DNA of 64,000 bases, from positions 1 through 64,000 of the forward strand of contig NZ_JAEKIA010000007.1 in assembly GCF_016405145.1 (NCBI RefSeq), given 5' to 3'. This document shows, in pieces, positions 1 to 8,032 of the stretch. Both the position numbers and the translations under genes were made by a program. The notes under the pieces were generated by a model, which was given only the letters and a program-made list of their open reading frames with translations, made no database searches and had not been told where the DNA came from. Numbering within the stretch: position 1 is the first letter of the stretch; the number at the start of each line of letters is the position of its first letter. The DNA comes from Schaalia cardiffensis (GTDB lineage Bacteria > Actinomycetota > Actinomycetes > Actinomycetales > Actinomycetaceae).

Positions 1-464
1 GTGTTGTTGTGTGGGGGTGGGAGGAGGTCGTGTGGGTTGGTGGGGTGGAGTTGGAGGTAGGTGTGGGGGTTGGTGAGGAGTGTGTCGGGGGTGTTGAAGG
101 TGAGGGTGAGGTCGATGGTGTGTCCGGGGGTGAGGGTGGTGTGGGCGAGGTTGGAGCTTGTCCAGTCGAGGGTGGCGCGGATGGTGGTGGGGCCGCTGGG
201 GAGGGGGAAGGTGCGGGTTTGGCCGTTCCAGATGCGTCCGATGGGGGTGGTGTTTGCGGTGATGAGGATGGAGCGTAGGGCGGAGTTGTACCAGCACCAG
301 GGGCGGGTGATGCGTAGGAGTGTGGGGGTGGGGGTGTTTGTGTGTGTGGTTGTGGTGGGGTGGGTGGCGATGTGGAGGTCGTGGGGCAGTTGTGTGGTGT
401 TGTCGGGTTGTGGGTGTCGGGCTTTGCGGCGTTTTGCGTGGTATTCGGGGTAAGCCCACTTAGG
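1..464. repeat. 464-bp direct repeat, copy 1 (3' part of paralog A)
   Basis: Bases 1-464 match 814-1277 without a mismatch (offset 813 bp). Divergence begins at 465 (T against C) and rises sharply beyond it. The first base of the window lies inside the repeat, so its true left end is unseen. Confidence 0.97.
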
Positions 465-785
465 TAAAGGGATCCCGAAAAAATATATGACCAGGACGGA
501 GACCATCGAGACCATAGTTATCGAAGCAAGCGCGAGGAGAAAGATAAAACCTGGAGTTGTTTCATAAAACCCTGTCGGTTCGATCAAGATCATGAGCGCG
601 CCCACGGTGAATCCAAGGCTCCAGAGGGGGAAGATTGCGGCGATCACCTCGCGGCCGAAAAGATTTCCGAACATGAGCACTGTGCGGCCGAGGGTGGTGT
701 CGGTGAACATCGCCAAGGCCCACATTGTCCAACCAAGTGCGGCGAGCAGAACGCCTCCTGTCAAGCCATCAGTTTGCATGCTCAT
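1..785 (-). CDS. Membrane protein, paralog A of a tandem pair (partial, 3' end outside window)
   Basis: The gene reads leftward from ATG at 785 (or 779) and is open to the window edge, giving 261 visible codons. The first ~115 residues carry two or three hydrophobic helices and conserved phrases shared with the next gene (WALAMFTDTTLGRT, FGNLFGR, IEPTGFYETTPG, PLPKWAYPEYHAKRR). The remainder is Thr/His/Pro-rich. From codon 108 onward the DNA is identical to the neighbour, while the N-terminal half differs at many positions. It starts 9 bp after the neighbour's stop codon, so the two are probably co-transcribed with the upstream effector-like genes. I do not recognise a named family. A membrane immunity protein is an inference from position and duplication only. 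Confidence 0.75.
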   Translation of the reverse strand, partial: MSMQTDGLTGGVLLAALGWTMWALAMFTDTTLGRTVLMFGNLFGREVIAAIFPLWSLGFTVGALMILIEPTGFYETTPGFIFLLALASITMVSMVSVLVIYFFGIPLPKWAYPEYHAKRRKARHPQPDNTTQLPHDLHIATHPTTTTHTNTPTPTLLRITRPWCWYNSALRSILITANTTPIGRIWNGQTRTFPLPSGPTTIRATLDWTSSNLAHTTLTPGHTIDLTLTFNTPDTLLTNPHTYLQLHPTNPHDLLPPPHNN

Positions 786-794
786 CTCATCCCA

Positions 795-1592
795 TTAGTC
801 GATGCCAGAGATCGTGTTGTTGTGTGGGGGTGGGAGGAGGTCGTGTGGGTTGGTGGGGTGGAGTTGGAGGTAGGTGTGGGGGTTGGTGAGGAGTGTGTCG
901 GGGGTGTTGAAGGTGAGGGTGAGGTCGATGGTGTGTCCGGGGGTGAGGGTGGTGTGGGCGAGGTTGGAGCTTGTCCAGTCGAGGGTGGCGCGGATGGTGG
1001 TGGGGCCGCTGGGGAGGGGGAAGGTGCGGGTTTGGCCGTTCCAGATGCGTCCGATGGGGGTGGTGTTTGCGGTGATGAGGATGGAGCGTAGGGCGGAGTT
1101 GTACCAGCACCAGGGGCGGGTGATGCGTAGGAGTGTGGGGGTGGGGGTGTTTGTGTGTGTGGTTGTGGTGGGGTGGGTGGCGATGTGGAGGTCGTGGGGC
1201 AGTTGTGTGGTGTTGTCGGGTTGTGGGTGTCGGGCTTTGCGGCGTTTTGCGTGGTATTCGGGGTAAGCCCACTTAGGCAAAGGGATATCGAAGAAAAATA
1301 TCGCCAGTCCGACACTGCATGAGACTAGAAAGAGAAGGGCAAAAATGGCACCCAGCACTGTGCCTGGAGTTGTTTCATAAAACCCTGTCGGCTCGATCAA
1401 GATTCCAATGATGGTCGTTGTAAACGCAAATGCTGTCAGGGGGAAAAGCGCGGCGATCATCCCGCGGCCGAAAAGATTCCCGAACATGTTAGTTGTGCGG
1501 CCGAGGGTGGTGTCGGTGAACATCGCCAAGGCCCACATGAGCCATATTGCTGCTGTGAAGATCGCTCCTTCGAGCAGTTCTGTTCCTGTCAT
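795..1592 (-). CDS. Membrane protein, paralog B of the tandem pair
   Basis: This is a complete 265-residue protein. Hydrophobic segments lie at about residues 8-25, 45-65 and 82-102, followed by the basic PEYHAKRRKAR stretch and a Thr/Pro/Asn-rich soluble tail that probably folds outside or beneath the membrane. Its ATG overlaps the stop codon of the upstream 400-residue gene (ATGA), which implies translational coupling. It shares the N-terminal architecture of paralog A at moderate identity, and the tail is identical at DNA level. The overlap with a candidate effector gene and the tandem duplication fit an immunity role, but no motif proves it. Confidence 0.8.
   Translation of the reverse strand: MTGTELLEGAIFTAAIWLMWALAMFTDTTLGRTTNMFGNLFGRGMIAALFPLTAFAFTTTIIGILIEPTGFYETTPGTVLGAIFALLFLVSCSVGLAIFFFDIPLPKWAYPEYHAKRRKARHPQPDNTTQLPHDLHIATHPTTTTHTNTPTPTLLRITRPWCWYNSALRSILITANTTPIGRIWNGQTRTFPLPSGPTTIRATLDWTSSNLAHTTLTPGHTIDLTLTFNTPDTLLTNPHTYLQLHPTNPHDLLPPPHNNTISGID
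814..1277. repeat. 464-bp direct repeat, copy 2 (3' part of paralog B)
   Basis: This is the second copy of the identical block. It covers the C-terminal tail of paralog B almost to its stop codon. Perfect identity next to strongly diverged 5' halves indicates recent gene conversion or a very recent partial duplication. Confidence 0.97.
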
Positions 1593-2791
1593 GAGTCCTC
1601 CCTTCTTTGGCCGAAGAGAAAACGAGTAATGGATTGGTCAACTTCATTGGCGCCCCATTCGCCGAACTGCTTTCCCTTTTCCCCGCCCTTCTCAGCCCCA
1701 TGAACGAGGCCTACACCAACCCCAATGGGGCCGCAGGAGAACCCCGCAACGGAGCCAAGAGCTCCTCCTACGAATTCTCCCCCGATCTGTCCGGTGCTCT
1801 CAGCGGCTCCATGAGTGGCGGCGCGTGCGAACTTCTCCTCACGGGTCAGATCAGGATCGATCGAATCCTCACGGGCTTGGGCATAAGTGTTGTCGACAAC
1901 GGAGGCGGCAGTAAGGATCCCCCCAATGATGCTGGCATCCCTGAGGACGGTCCGCCCCGCCCGAAGGGCTCGTCCAGTAGCAGAAGCCTCCCCAGCAACC
2001 GCGACTCTGTTCGCGAAATCGATCCTTTGGCCCAATTCCCGCACACGTGATGACCAGCGTCCCACAGCCGTTGAATTATTCGCGGCGCGCGCCGCCTTGA
2101 ACTCATCAATGAGACGGGACAGGTCCTCCGGTGGCTCTGAACGATTGATGATCTCGCGCATACGGGCCCGTCGGGCGACAGTATCAGGCGACAGGAACGT
2201 CACCCCAGGAAGAGCAGCCGTCGCCCACGCAGCCTCAATCCCTATGCTACGTGCCGCGATGAGGGTGCGCTGCACCTCCTCGGCGGCTTCCCCAGCCTCA
2301 GTGGGGAGCATCTGCGCGTCCTTACAGGCCTCGGCGAACTCGGCGTGTGCTGTTTGCTCTGCACGGCGCAGTTCCGTAACCAGCGCAGACAAATCATCGA
2401 ACTTGCGACGCTTCACATCATGATCAAGGTCGGAGGAAGAAGGAGACTGGACAATCCCATTGATTACGCGTAGTTCCCATGCTTCTGCCTCCTCAAGAAC
2501 GTCATACAAGCCCAACTCGACGAACGCCAAATCCTCAGCCAAAATCTCAAGTCCAATGATGAACAACGTCATCCGTTGAGAAAGCGATTCAACAACTTGC
2601 GTTTGGGCTTGCACAGAATAGCGAATCGCAGCAACAGTAGCCCCGCTCAAGGTCTCAACAAGTGAGGAAAGGACCGCATTCAGGCACTCCTGAGCATCAA
2701 GAAGCTTCACCAGTTCGGATTTCAGTGAAGTCGCACAAGCGGTAGGCGAGTTCGGCGCTACCCTCACACGACAATCCACGATTCCACTCAT
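1589..2791 (-). CDS. Candidate secreted effector: helical N-terminus with glycine-zipper C-terminus
   Basis: This 400-residue protein is almost entirely predicted helical. Residues 1-250 are amphipathic and rich in Glu, Ala and Leu, like the LXG or ESX-type N-terminal domains of type VII secretion substrates. Residues about 285-375 become hydrophobic and glycine-rich, with GxxxG spacing in phrases such as GGEFVGGALGSVAG and GVGVGLVHGAEKGG, as in pore-forming glycine-zipper toxins. There is no Sec signal peptide. The small helical gene lies 9 bp upstream, and the downstream membrane protein overlaps it by 4 bp. The type VII effector label is inference; no secretion genes are visible in the window, and a structural or phage-like protein remains possible. 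Confidence 0.6.
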   Translation of the reverse strand: MSGIVDCRVRVAPNSPTACATSLKSELVKLLDAQECLNAVLSSLVETLSGATVAAIRYSVQAQTQVVESLSQRMTLFIIGLEILAEDLAFVELGLYDVLEEAEAWELRVINGIVQSPSSSDLDHDVKRRKFDDLSALVTELRRAEQTAHAEFAEACKDAQMLPTEAGEAAEEVQRTLIAARSIGIEAAWATAALPGVTFLSPDTVARRARMREIINRSEPPEDLSRLIDEFKAARAANNSTAVGRWSSRVRELGQRIDFANRVAVAGEASATGRALRAGRTVLRDASIIGGILTAASVVDNTYAQAREDSIDPDLTREEKFARAATHGAAESTGQIGGEFVGGALGSVAGFSCGPIGVGVGLVHGAEKGGEKGKQFGEWGANEVDQSITRFLFGQRREDS

Positions 2792-2800
2792 CGCACACCC

Positions 2801-3094
2801 TCACGCATCGAAGGCCGTCAACTCGGACACCATTCCCGACCGGATCTGCTCCTCAAGATCCTCGAAGGAATTCGCTGCCGCGATCATCGAACTCGCAATC
2901 GTGTCAACGACGAGCGCGCAGTCAGGAATATCGCTTTCAAGACTCTGAAGAACGGCACGAGCCGGAGAGGAAGAAGGACCTAAGTCCGGGACGGCCTCGA
3001 GTCGCACACTCTTGAGGGAGGAATACGCGTCATCCACCAGTCGAGTGCGCTCCCGAAGAAGATCGGTCCACATACTGAGCAACTCTGCGCTCAT
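2801..3094 (-). CDS. Small helical protein, possible WXG100-like/Lap-type partner
   Basis: This 97-residue acidic protein is predicted as two helices around a Pro/Gly/Ser turn (residues 35-44), the size and shape of WXG100 or LXG-associated partner proteins. It lacks a clear W-x-G in the turn, so assignment to that family is tentative. It is the first gene of the four-gene minus-strand cluster and is followed after 9 bp by the 400-residue protein. A role in chaperoning or targeting that protein to a type VII system is inferred from size, predicted fold and position. Confidence 0.6.
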   Translation of the reverse strand: MSAELLSMWTDLLRERTRLVDDAYSSLKSVRLEAVPDLGPSSSPARAVLQSLESDIPDCALVVDTIASSMIAAANSFEDLEEQIRSGMVSELTAFDA

Positions 3095-3413
3095 TTCAGC
3101 CCCTAACTCATCGAAGATCGCCTCGATGCTACCTCAGGGAATCACAAGGGTTCTCTTGCGATCCGCGAGGTGTGGATGGATGCCTCAGGCTGTCCTCTTT
3201 CACGCGATCCCGGGTTGTTCAGACACCCCGGTGATGGGAGTCAACGCAACTGTTCCCAAAGGGTGCCCCGTCCTCGTCCTCGTGGAGATCTTGATCCCCC
3301 AAGATGAAAGATAGGACGTAATGCCTAGATACTTGTAGGCTGAACCTGGATTTTTCGACGTCGAGAAATCCCAATCGGCCTTCGCGCGCCGACCATCAGG
3401 AAGGAAACTCGAG
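3095..3413. other. Divergent intergenic region between effector-like cluster and sucC
   Basis: These 319 bp separate the leftward cluster from rightward sucC and must hold both promoters. I see no convincing paired -35/-10 and no coding remnant. The sucC Shine-Dalgarno sequence (AGGAAGG, about 3398-3404) is clear. Confidence 0.5.
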
Positions 3414-4589
3414 GTGGATCTGTACGAATACCAAGCCCGAGACTTGTTCCGTCGACACGGGGTACCCGTCTTACCCGACCGCGTCGCCACCAGCCCCGAA
3501 GAAGCCCGCGACGCTGCACAGGCACTCCTCGCCGAAGGAGCCGAACTCCTCGTCGTCAAAGCCCAAGTCAAAACCGGTGGACGAGGCAAAGCCGGCGGCG
3601 TCAAGCTCGCCCGAACCCCCGAAGAAGCAGCAGAAAAGGCGCAGGCCATCCTCGGCTTAGACATCAAGGGCCACATCGTCGAAACCCTCCTCATCGCCTC
3701 CGGCGCCGACATCGCCGAGGAATACTACTTCTCAATCCTCCTCGACCGTTCGAAGCGCCGCCATCTCGCGCTGTGCTCCAAAGAAGGAGGGATGGACATC
3801 GAAACCCTCGCGAAGGAACGCCCCGAAGCGCTCGCGAAAGTCTCCCTCGACCCTCTCAAGGGCATTGACGACACGATCGCCCTCGAAATCCTCCACGAGG
3901 CCGGTTTCGCGCCCGAACGTGCAGACAGAATCGCCCCCGTCCTCGTCAAACTCTGGGAGGTCTTCACACGAGAGGACGCGACCCTCGTCGAAGTAAACCC
4001 CCTCGTCCTGACGACTGACGGGCGCATCTGGGCCGTCGACGGGAAAGTCACTCTCGACGACAACGCGCGATTCCGCCACCCCGAGCACGAGGCCCTCGTC
4101 GACGTGAAAACCCAGGACCCGCGCGAAGCGGCGGCGAAGGCCGCTGGCCTGAATTACGTTCGCCTCGAAGGACAAGTCGGCATCATCGGCAATGGGGCGG
4201 GCCTCGTCATGTCAACCCTCGACGTCGTCGCGATAGCCGGTGAAGACCTAGGCGTCAGACCCGCGAACTTCCTCGACATCGGCGGCGGCGCATCAGCGCA
4301 AGTCATGGCGAAAGGACTCGAAGTGATCCTCGGAGACGAGCAGGTCCGCTCCGTCTTCGTCAACGTCTTCGGAGGAATCACCGCCTGCGACGCCGTCGCG
4401 AACGGGATCCTCGAAGCCCTCGAAGTCCTCGGCGAGCAGGCCACCAAGCCGATCGTCGTCAGACTCGACGGCAACAAGGTCGAAGAGGGGCGCGCGATCA
4501 TCTCTGCGGCGAATCACCCGCTCATCCACATGGTCGAGACGATGGACGAGGCGGCCCGCACCGCCGCCGAACTCGCAGCAGCGAAGTGA
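3414..4589 (+). CDS. sucC: Succinyl-CoA synthetase beta subunit (ADP-forming type)
   Basis: This 391-residue protein is the ATP-grasp subunit of succinyl-CoA ligase, which couples succinyl-CoA hydrolysis to nucleotide triphosphate formation in the TCA cycle. It opens with the family hallmark [16 protein letters not shown]. It contains [16 protein letters not shown] (nucleotide binding), VEVNPLV and the C-terminal [12 protein letters not shown] and FVNIFGG-like (FVNVFGGIT) motifs. The start is GTG at 3414 behind AGGAAGG. sucD follows after 20 bp, so the two subunits form an operon. Length is normal for the family. Confidence 0.97.
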   Translation: MDLYEYQARDLFRRHGVPVLPDRVATSPEEARDAAQALLAEGAELLVVKAQVKTGGRGKAGGVKLARTPEEAAEKAQAILGLDIKGHIVETLLIASGADIAEEYYFSILLDRSKRRHLALCSKEGGMDIETLAKERPEALAKVSLDPLKGIDDTIALEILHEAGFAPERADRIAPVLVKLWEVFTREDATLVEVNPLVLTTDGRIWAVDGKVTLDDNARFRHPEHEALVDVKTQDPREAAAKAAGLNYVRLEGQVGIIGNGAGLVMSTLDVVAIAGEDLGVRPANFLDIGGGASAQVMAKGLEVILGDEQVRSVFVNVFGGITACDAVANGILEALEVLGEQATKPIVVRLDGNKVEEGRAIISAANHPLIHMVETMDEAARTAAELAAAK

Positions 4590-4609
4590 CTGGGAAGGAC
4601 TGAAGAACA

Positions 4610-5530
4610 ATGACGATCTTCCTCGACTCGGACTCCCTGGTCCTCGTACAGGGAATGACCGGTGCTGAAGGACGCAAACACACCCGCCGCATGCTCAGCG
4701 CGGGAACACGAATCGTCGGCGGAGTCAACCCCCGCAAGGCCGGCACCACCCTCACCTTCGAGGTCGAAGGCTACGGGCCCGCCGCCCAACGCGTGAGAAA
4801 CGGGGACGTGGAGGTCCCCGTATTCGGCACCGTCGCCGAAGGCATGGCCGCAACCGGCGCGAACACCACCGTGATCTTCGTGCCACCGGCTTTCGCGAAG
4901 GACGCCGCCCTTGAAGCGATCGACGCGGGCATCCAGACGATCGTCGTCATCACCGAGGGAATCCCCGTCGCCGATGCGACCGTCTTCGTCAACCGTGCTC
5001 TTGAAGCGGGCGTACGCCTGATCGGCCCGAATTGCCCCGGAATCATCAGCCCCGGACAATCCAATGTCGGCATTACGCCCGCAGACATCACAGGTCCGGG
5101 CCGCATCGGCCTCGTGTCGAAGTCGGGGACGCTGACCTACCAGCTCATGTACGAGCTCCGCGATATCGGTTTCACCACCTGCCTCGGGATAGGCGGGGAC
5201 CCCGTCGTGGGCACCACCCACATCGACGCCCTCGAAGCCTTCGAAGCTGATCCTGACACCGAACTCGTCGTCATGATCGGCGAGATCGGCGGCGACGCGG
5301 AAGAACGCGCGGCCGCGTGGATCGCCGAGCATATGACGAAGCCCGTCGTCGGCTACGTCGCCGGATTCACCGCCCCCGAAGGCAAAACCATGGGGCACGC
5401 GGGCGCGATCGTGTCCGGTTCTTCAGGAACAGCTGCGGCGAAAGCAGAAGCTCTTGAGGCTGTCGGTGTGAAGGTCGGGCGTACGCCCTCGCAAACCGCG
5501 GCTCTGTCGCGCCAAATCCTGCAGGGCTGA
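4610..5530 (+). CDS. sucD: Succinyl-CoA synthetase alpha subunit
   Basis: This 306-residue protein has the CoA-binding Rossmann domain first ([15 protein letters not shown], then [17 protein letters not shown]). The ligase domain follows, with the phosphohistidine loop GHAGAIVSG near residue 263, whose His is phosphorylated during catalysis. It pairs with the upstream beta subunit in a heteromeric enzyme. ATG at 4610 is preceded by GAAGGACTGAAG. The family's usual length is about 290-300 residues. The pair probably shares one promoter upstream of sucC. Confidence 0.97.
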   Translation: MTIFLDSDSLVLVQGMTGAEGRKHTRRMLSAGTRIVGGVNPRKAGTTLTFEVEGYGPAAQRVRNGDVEVPVFGTVAEGMAATGANTTVIFVPPAFAKDAALEAIDAGIQTIVVITEGIPVADATVFVNRALEAGVRLIGPNCPGIISPGQSNVGITPADITGPGRIGLVSKSGTLTYQLMYELRDIGFTTCLGIGGDPVVGTTHIDALEAFEADPDTELVVMIGEIGGDAEERAAAWIAEHMTKPVVGYVAGFTAPEGKTMGHAGAIVSGSSGTAAAKAEALEAVGVKVGRTPSQTAALSRQILQG

Positions 5531-5571
5531 GAGGGGCTGGGGAGCCGGGGCTTGGGAGAGTGTAGGTCGGG

Positions 5572-5652
5572 CACAAGTCGGACGATGGGCGGGGTGAAAC
5601 GTGGAGTTCGCCCCTTGTGGAGGCTTTGACGCGTTCTAAGGTCCGACTTGTG
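5572..5652. repeat. Inverted repeat downstream of sucD
   Basis: CACAAGTCGGAC (5572-5583) and GTCCGACTTGTG (5641-5652) are perfect 12-bp arms around a 57-bp loop. GGG and CCC extend them outward with one bulged base. It could end sucCD transcripts or be bound as an operator; no T-tract follows. Confidence 0.7.
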
Positions 5653-5785
5653 GCCCGCTCGGGCCCAACCAGCCACCCCGCCGGGTCACCCCAGCCCTTC
5701 TTCTCCTCCCTTCTCACCCCAATCTGAAGACGCCCGGCGCTGCGCGCTCCGCCCAGCCCCCGGCGTACGCGACCATGGGGGTGAT

Positions 5786-7744
5786 ATGAACGAGACCCCT
5801 TCCCCCAGGCCACAGCCGCGCACACTCACGACCACATACGTGGCCCCGCGACAACGGACCCGCCTGGAACTGCCCGACGGGTGGGCCCGGGTCGGCCTCA
5901 GTGCGATCGAGACGATCCTCATGACATGGGCAGTGACGACCGCCGCCTCCGTCGCCGCCTTCGCGACGGTCGCCTCGAACCCGTGGATGGGCGAGGCCAC
6001 CTGGGATCAGGCCCTCCATGCGGGCTCAGACCTCCTCGCCCTCGTCCTGGGGGCGCCACTCCATCTGGGCGGGATCTCCTACCGGGCGACACCGACCCTT
6101 GTCGGAGTGCTCCTCGTCCTCGTCCTGCGTCTGCTTTTACGTCAGAGCGCCGAATTTTCTGCGGCATCCCAATGGTGCGCGGTGCCCGCCTTCGCTCTGC
6201 CCGCATTCGTGATCGTGGGGACGAGCGCTGAGCATGCGCGCTGGTGGGAAACAGCCCCCGGGGCCCTCCTGATTCCCGGGATCGCCGCAGCTTGGGCCGC
6301 TTTCGATGCGAGCGACAACCCTTGGGAGGCCTTGCGCGTCCCCAGCGTTATCCGCGAAGGCGTGAAAGCGGGAGCGCGGCTCCTCATCTGTGTTCTTGCC
6401 TTGTCCGTTCTGCTTTCGGTGCTCGCCGTCGCGACGCATTGGGACCAGATCCGCCAAATTCACGCGCTCCTTCTCGCCGACTCGACCTTCGCGAACATCC
6501 TCGTGGTGCTCGCGCAGGTCTGCTATCTGCCGAGCGTGCTCGCGTGGAGTCTCGCGTGGATCCTCGGGCCCGGCGTCTACGTCGGCGTGGACGCCCTGCA
6601 TTCTCCCGCTTCTGCGCCGACACTGCCGATTCCCGCCATCCCCCTTCTGGGGGCTCTGCCGACTTCGACACCGGACTATTGGACGATCCTCGCGCCGATC
6701 GGCATTGGCATTGCAGTGGGCGCCTGGTGGGGGAAGAAGCACACTCGCGCAAGTCTTCACGAGCAGTGCTACGTCGCCGCTTCGGGAATCGGGGTGCTCG
6801 CACTCGTGGGTTTCGTGTGGTTCGCGAGCTCGATCTTCGTTCTGGGTGATACCCGTTTAACCCATGTCGGCCCTCCGCTTTTCCCGGTCCTCCTGACTCT
6901 GATCTTCGAATTCGGGGGTGGTTTCTTTGCGGGAATGGTCGGCGTTCATCCGCGCAGCGTTTGGTGGGCGCGTTCTCAATGGGCGATTTCGCGCAACCAG
7001 CCCGTGCCCGAGCCCCCGATTTTCCCGATTCCCATGGACGAGGAAGGGGCCCCCACGTCTTCTTCGAGGACGGCTGTGGAGGACTGGCCTGTGGAGGACT
7101 CGTCCGAAGGTGGGGATGACTCTGAGGCTAGATCTCTTGCCGAAAGGTGCCTGGGGGAGGGCGAGGAGTACTCGAAGGGGCGCGAGGAGCGCGAAGCGGG
7201 TGCTCTGGAAGTGCACGAGAATAGTGCGGGCCCTGACAGCCCGGGTGAGGAAAACGGCGACTCTGGCGAGCAGCACAGCTTTGCGGAGCACGCCGAGGAG
7301 CGCGCTGACGAGGACGGTGAGTACTGCGCTGACGAGGACGGTGACTTCCTCGCTAACAGGGGCGGCGAGTACCGCATGGACTACGGTGAAGGGGAAGCCA
7401 CTGAGTACCGCAGCGAGGACGGCGAGAACCTCCTTGACACGGGCGCAGAGAGCACAGAAGGCGCTACGGGGAATGGCCATGACACGGCCTCATCCCGAGC
7501 ACAGGCTCAAGTGACAGCCTCCGAACAAGGCCAAACTGAGTCCGGGGACTCCTCTCATGCCGAGCATCCGATTCCCAAAGCCCCGGTCCCGGTGAGCGTT
7601 GAAGAACTCCTCGGGACGACTCAGCATGTCGTTCCGAGCGTGAAATCACCAGCCGAACAGCTCGCGGAAACGGTTGAAATAGCCGAAATTTCAAGAAACG
7701 CAGCACAGGCTGAAGCGCCGCAGGACGAAGAAGAAGGAACGTGA
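5786..7744 (+). CDS. DUF6350-type multi-pass membrane protein (cell-division PerM-like)
   Basis: This 652-residue protein has an N-terminal soluble lead (1-40), about eight to ten hydrophobic helices between residues 40 and 400, and a long acidic cytoplasmic tail from about 417 to the end. The tail is dominated by Glu, Asp, Gly and Ser and includes a repeated ADEDGEY/ADEDGDF unit. Actinobacterial proteins of this type usually lie between sucD and the purine genes, as here. ATG at 5786 was chosen because GGGGGTG sits just upstream and the earlier in-frame GTG would add a non-conserved leader. The molecular function is unknown; a cell-division label in databases is weakly supported. The tail is probably intrinsically disordered. 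Confidence 0.8.
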   Translation: MNETPSPRPQPRTLTTTYVAPRQRTRLELPDGWARVGLSAIETILMTWAVTTAASVAAFATVASNPWMGEATWDQALHAGSDLLALVLGAPLHLGGISYRATPTLVGVLLVLVLRLLLRQSAEFSAASQWCAVPAFALPAFVIVGTSAEHARWWETAPGALLIPGIAAAWAAFDASDNPWEALRVPSVIREGVKAGARLLICVLALSVLLSVLAVATHWDQIRQIHALLLADSTFANILVVLAQVCYLPSVLAWSLAWILGPGVYVGVDALHSPASAPTLPIPAIPLLGALPTSTPDYWTILAPIGIGIAVGAWWGKKHTRASLHEQCYVAASGIGVLALVGFVWFASSIFVLGDTRLTHVGPPLFPVLLTLIFEFGGGFFAGMVGVHPRSVWWARSQWAISRNQPVPEPPIFPIPMDEEGAPTSSSRTAVEDWPVEDSSEGGDDSEARSLAERCLGEGEEYSKGREEREAGALEVHENSAGPDSPGEENGDSGEQHSFAEHAEERADEDGEYCADEDGDFLANRGGEYRMDYGEGEATEYRSEDGENLLDTGAESTEGATGNGHDTASSRAQAQVTASEQGQTESGDSSHAEHPIPKAPVPVSVEELLGTTQHVVPSVKSPAEQLAETVEIAEISRNAAQAEAPQDEEEGT

Positions 7745-7821
7745 TCCTTCAGCTTTGCTCAAGCGCCTGGGCTCGCACCTGTGGCATCTGGCCTCGGGAA
7801 TACCGTGCCTTTCCGTACCTC

Positions 7822-7834
7822 GTGAATATTTCAC
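7822..7834. promoter_or_regulatory. Small palindrome GTGAATATTTCAC
   Basis: The 13-bp sequence has perfect 5-bp arms and lies about 90 bp before the ZTP aptamer. It could be a regulator site or simply promoter-proximal AT-rich DNA for purH. Confidence 0.3.
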
Positions 7835-7921
7835 TTGCCCCGCACTACCCGCCCCGTTCTCCGTAGAGACCCCGCGCCCCCTCGGGCTTGCCGAACCCGG
7901 GTGAGTGGGGGATAGGCTTGA

Positions 7922-8003
7922 GGCGGTCGCAACTGGCGAGGGTGGGGCACCACCGGGGAGCGGCCGGCAGTTCCCGTGAGGCGCCGCCCGCCTGGGCGCC
8001 GGG
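7922..8003 (+). ncRNA. ZTP (pfl) riboswitch
   Basis: The purH leader contains the conserved elements of the ZTP/pfl aptamer in order: CAACTGGCGAG (about 7929-7939), ACCACCGGGGAGC (7949-7961) flanked by pairing GGC/GCC arms, then a short linker and CCGCCTGGGC (7986-7995). These are the invariant J1/2, P2-loop and P3 pseudoknot segments of the class. ZTP signals folate shortage at the AICAR formylation step, which PurH carries out. In actinobacteria the aptamer often precedes purH. The purH ribosome-binding site (GGAGGAAG) lies about 20 nt downstream, so control of translation or of early termination is plausible. Confidence 0.93.
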
Positions 8004-8032
8004 CATGATGATCGACCTTTACCGGAGGAAGC

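Noticed and set aside
1-453. Gly/Val-rich plus-strand reading in the left-edge repeat
   Set aside because: It is the reverse side of the Thr/His/Pro-rich tail of the membrane proteins; the minus-strand frame continues into membrane segments with conserved phrases, the plus-strand one does not.
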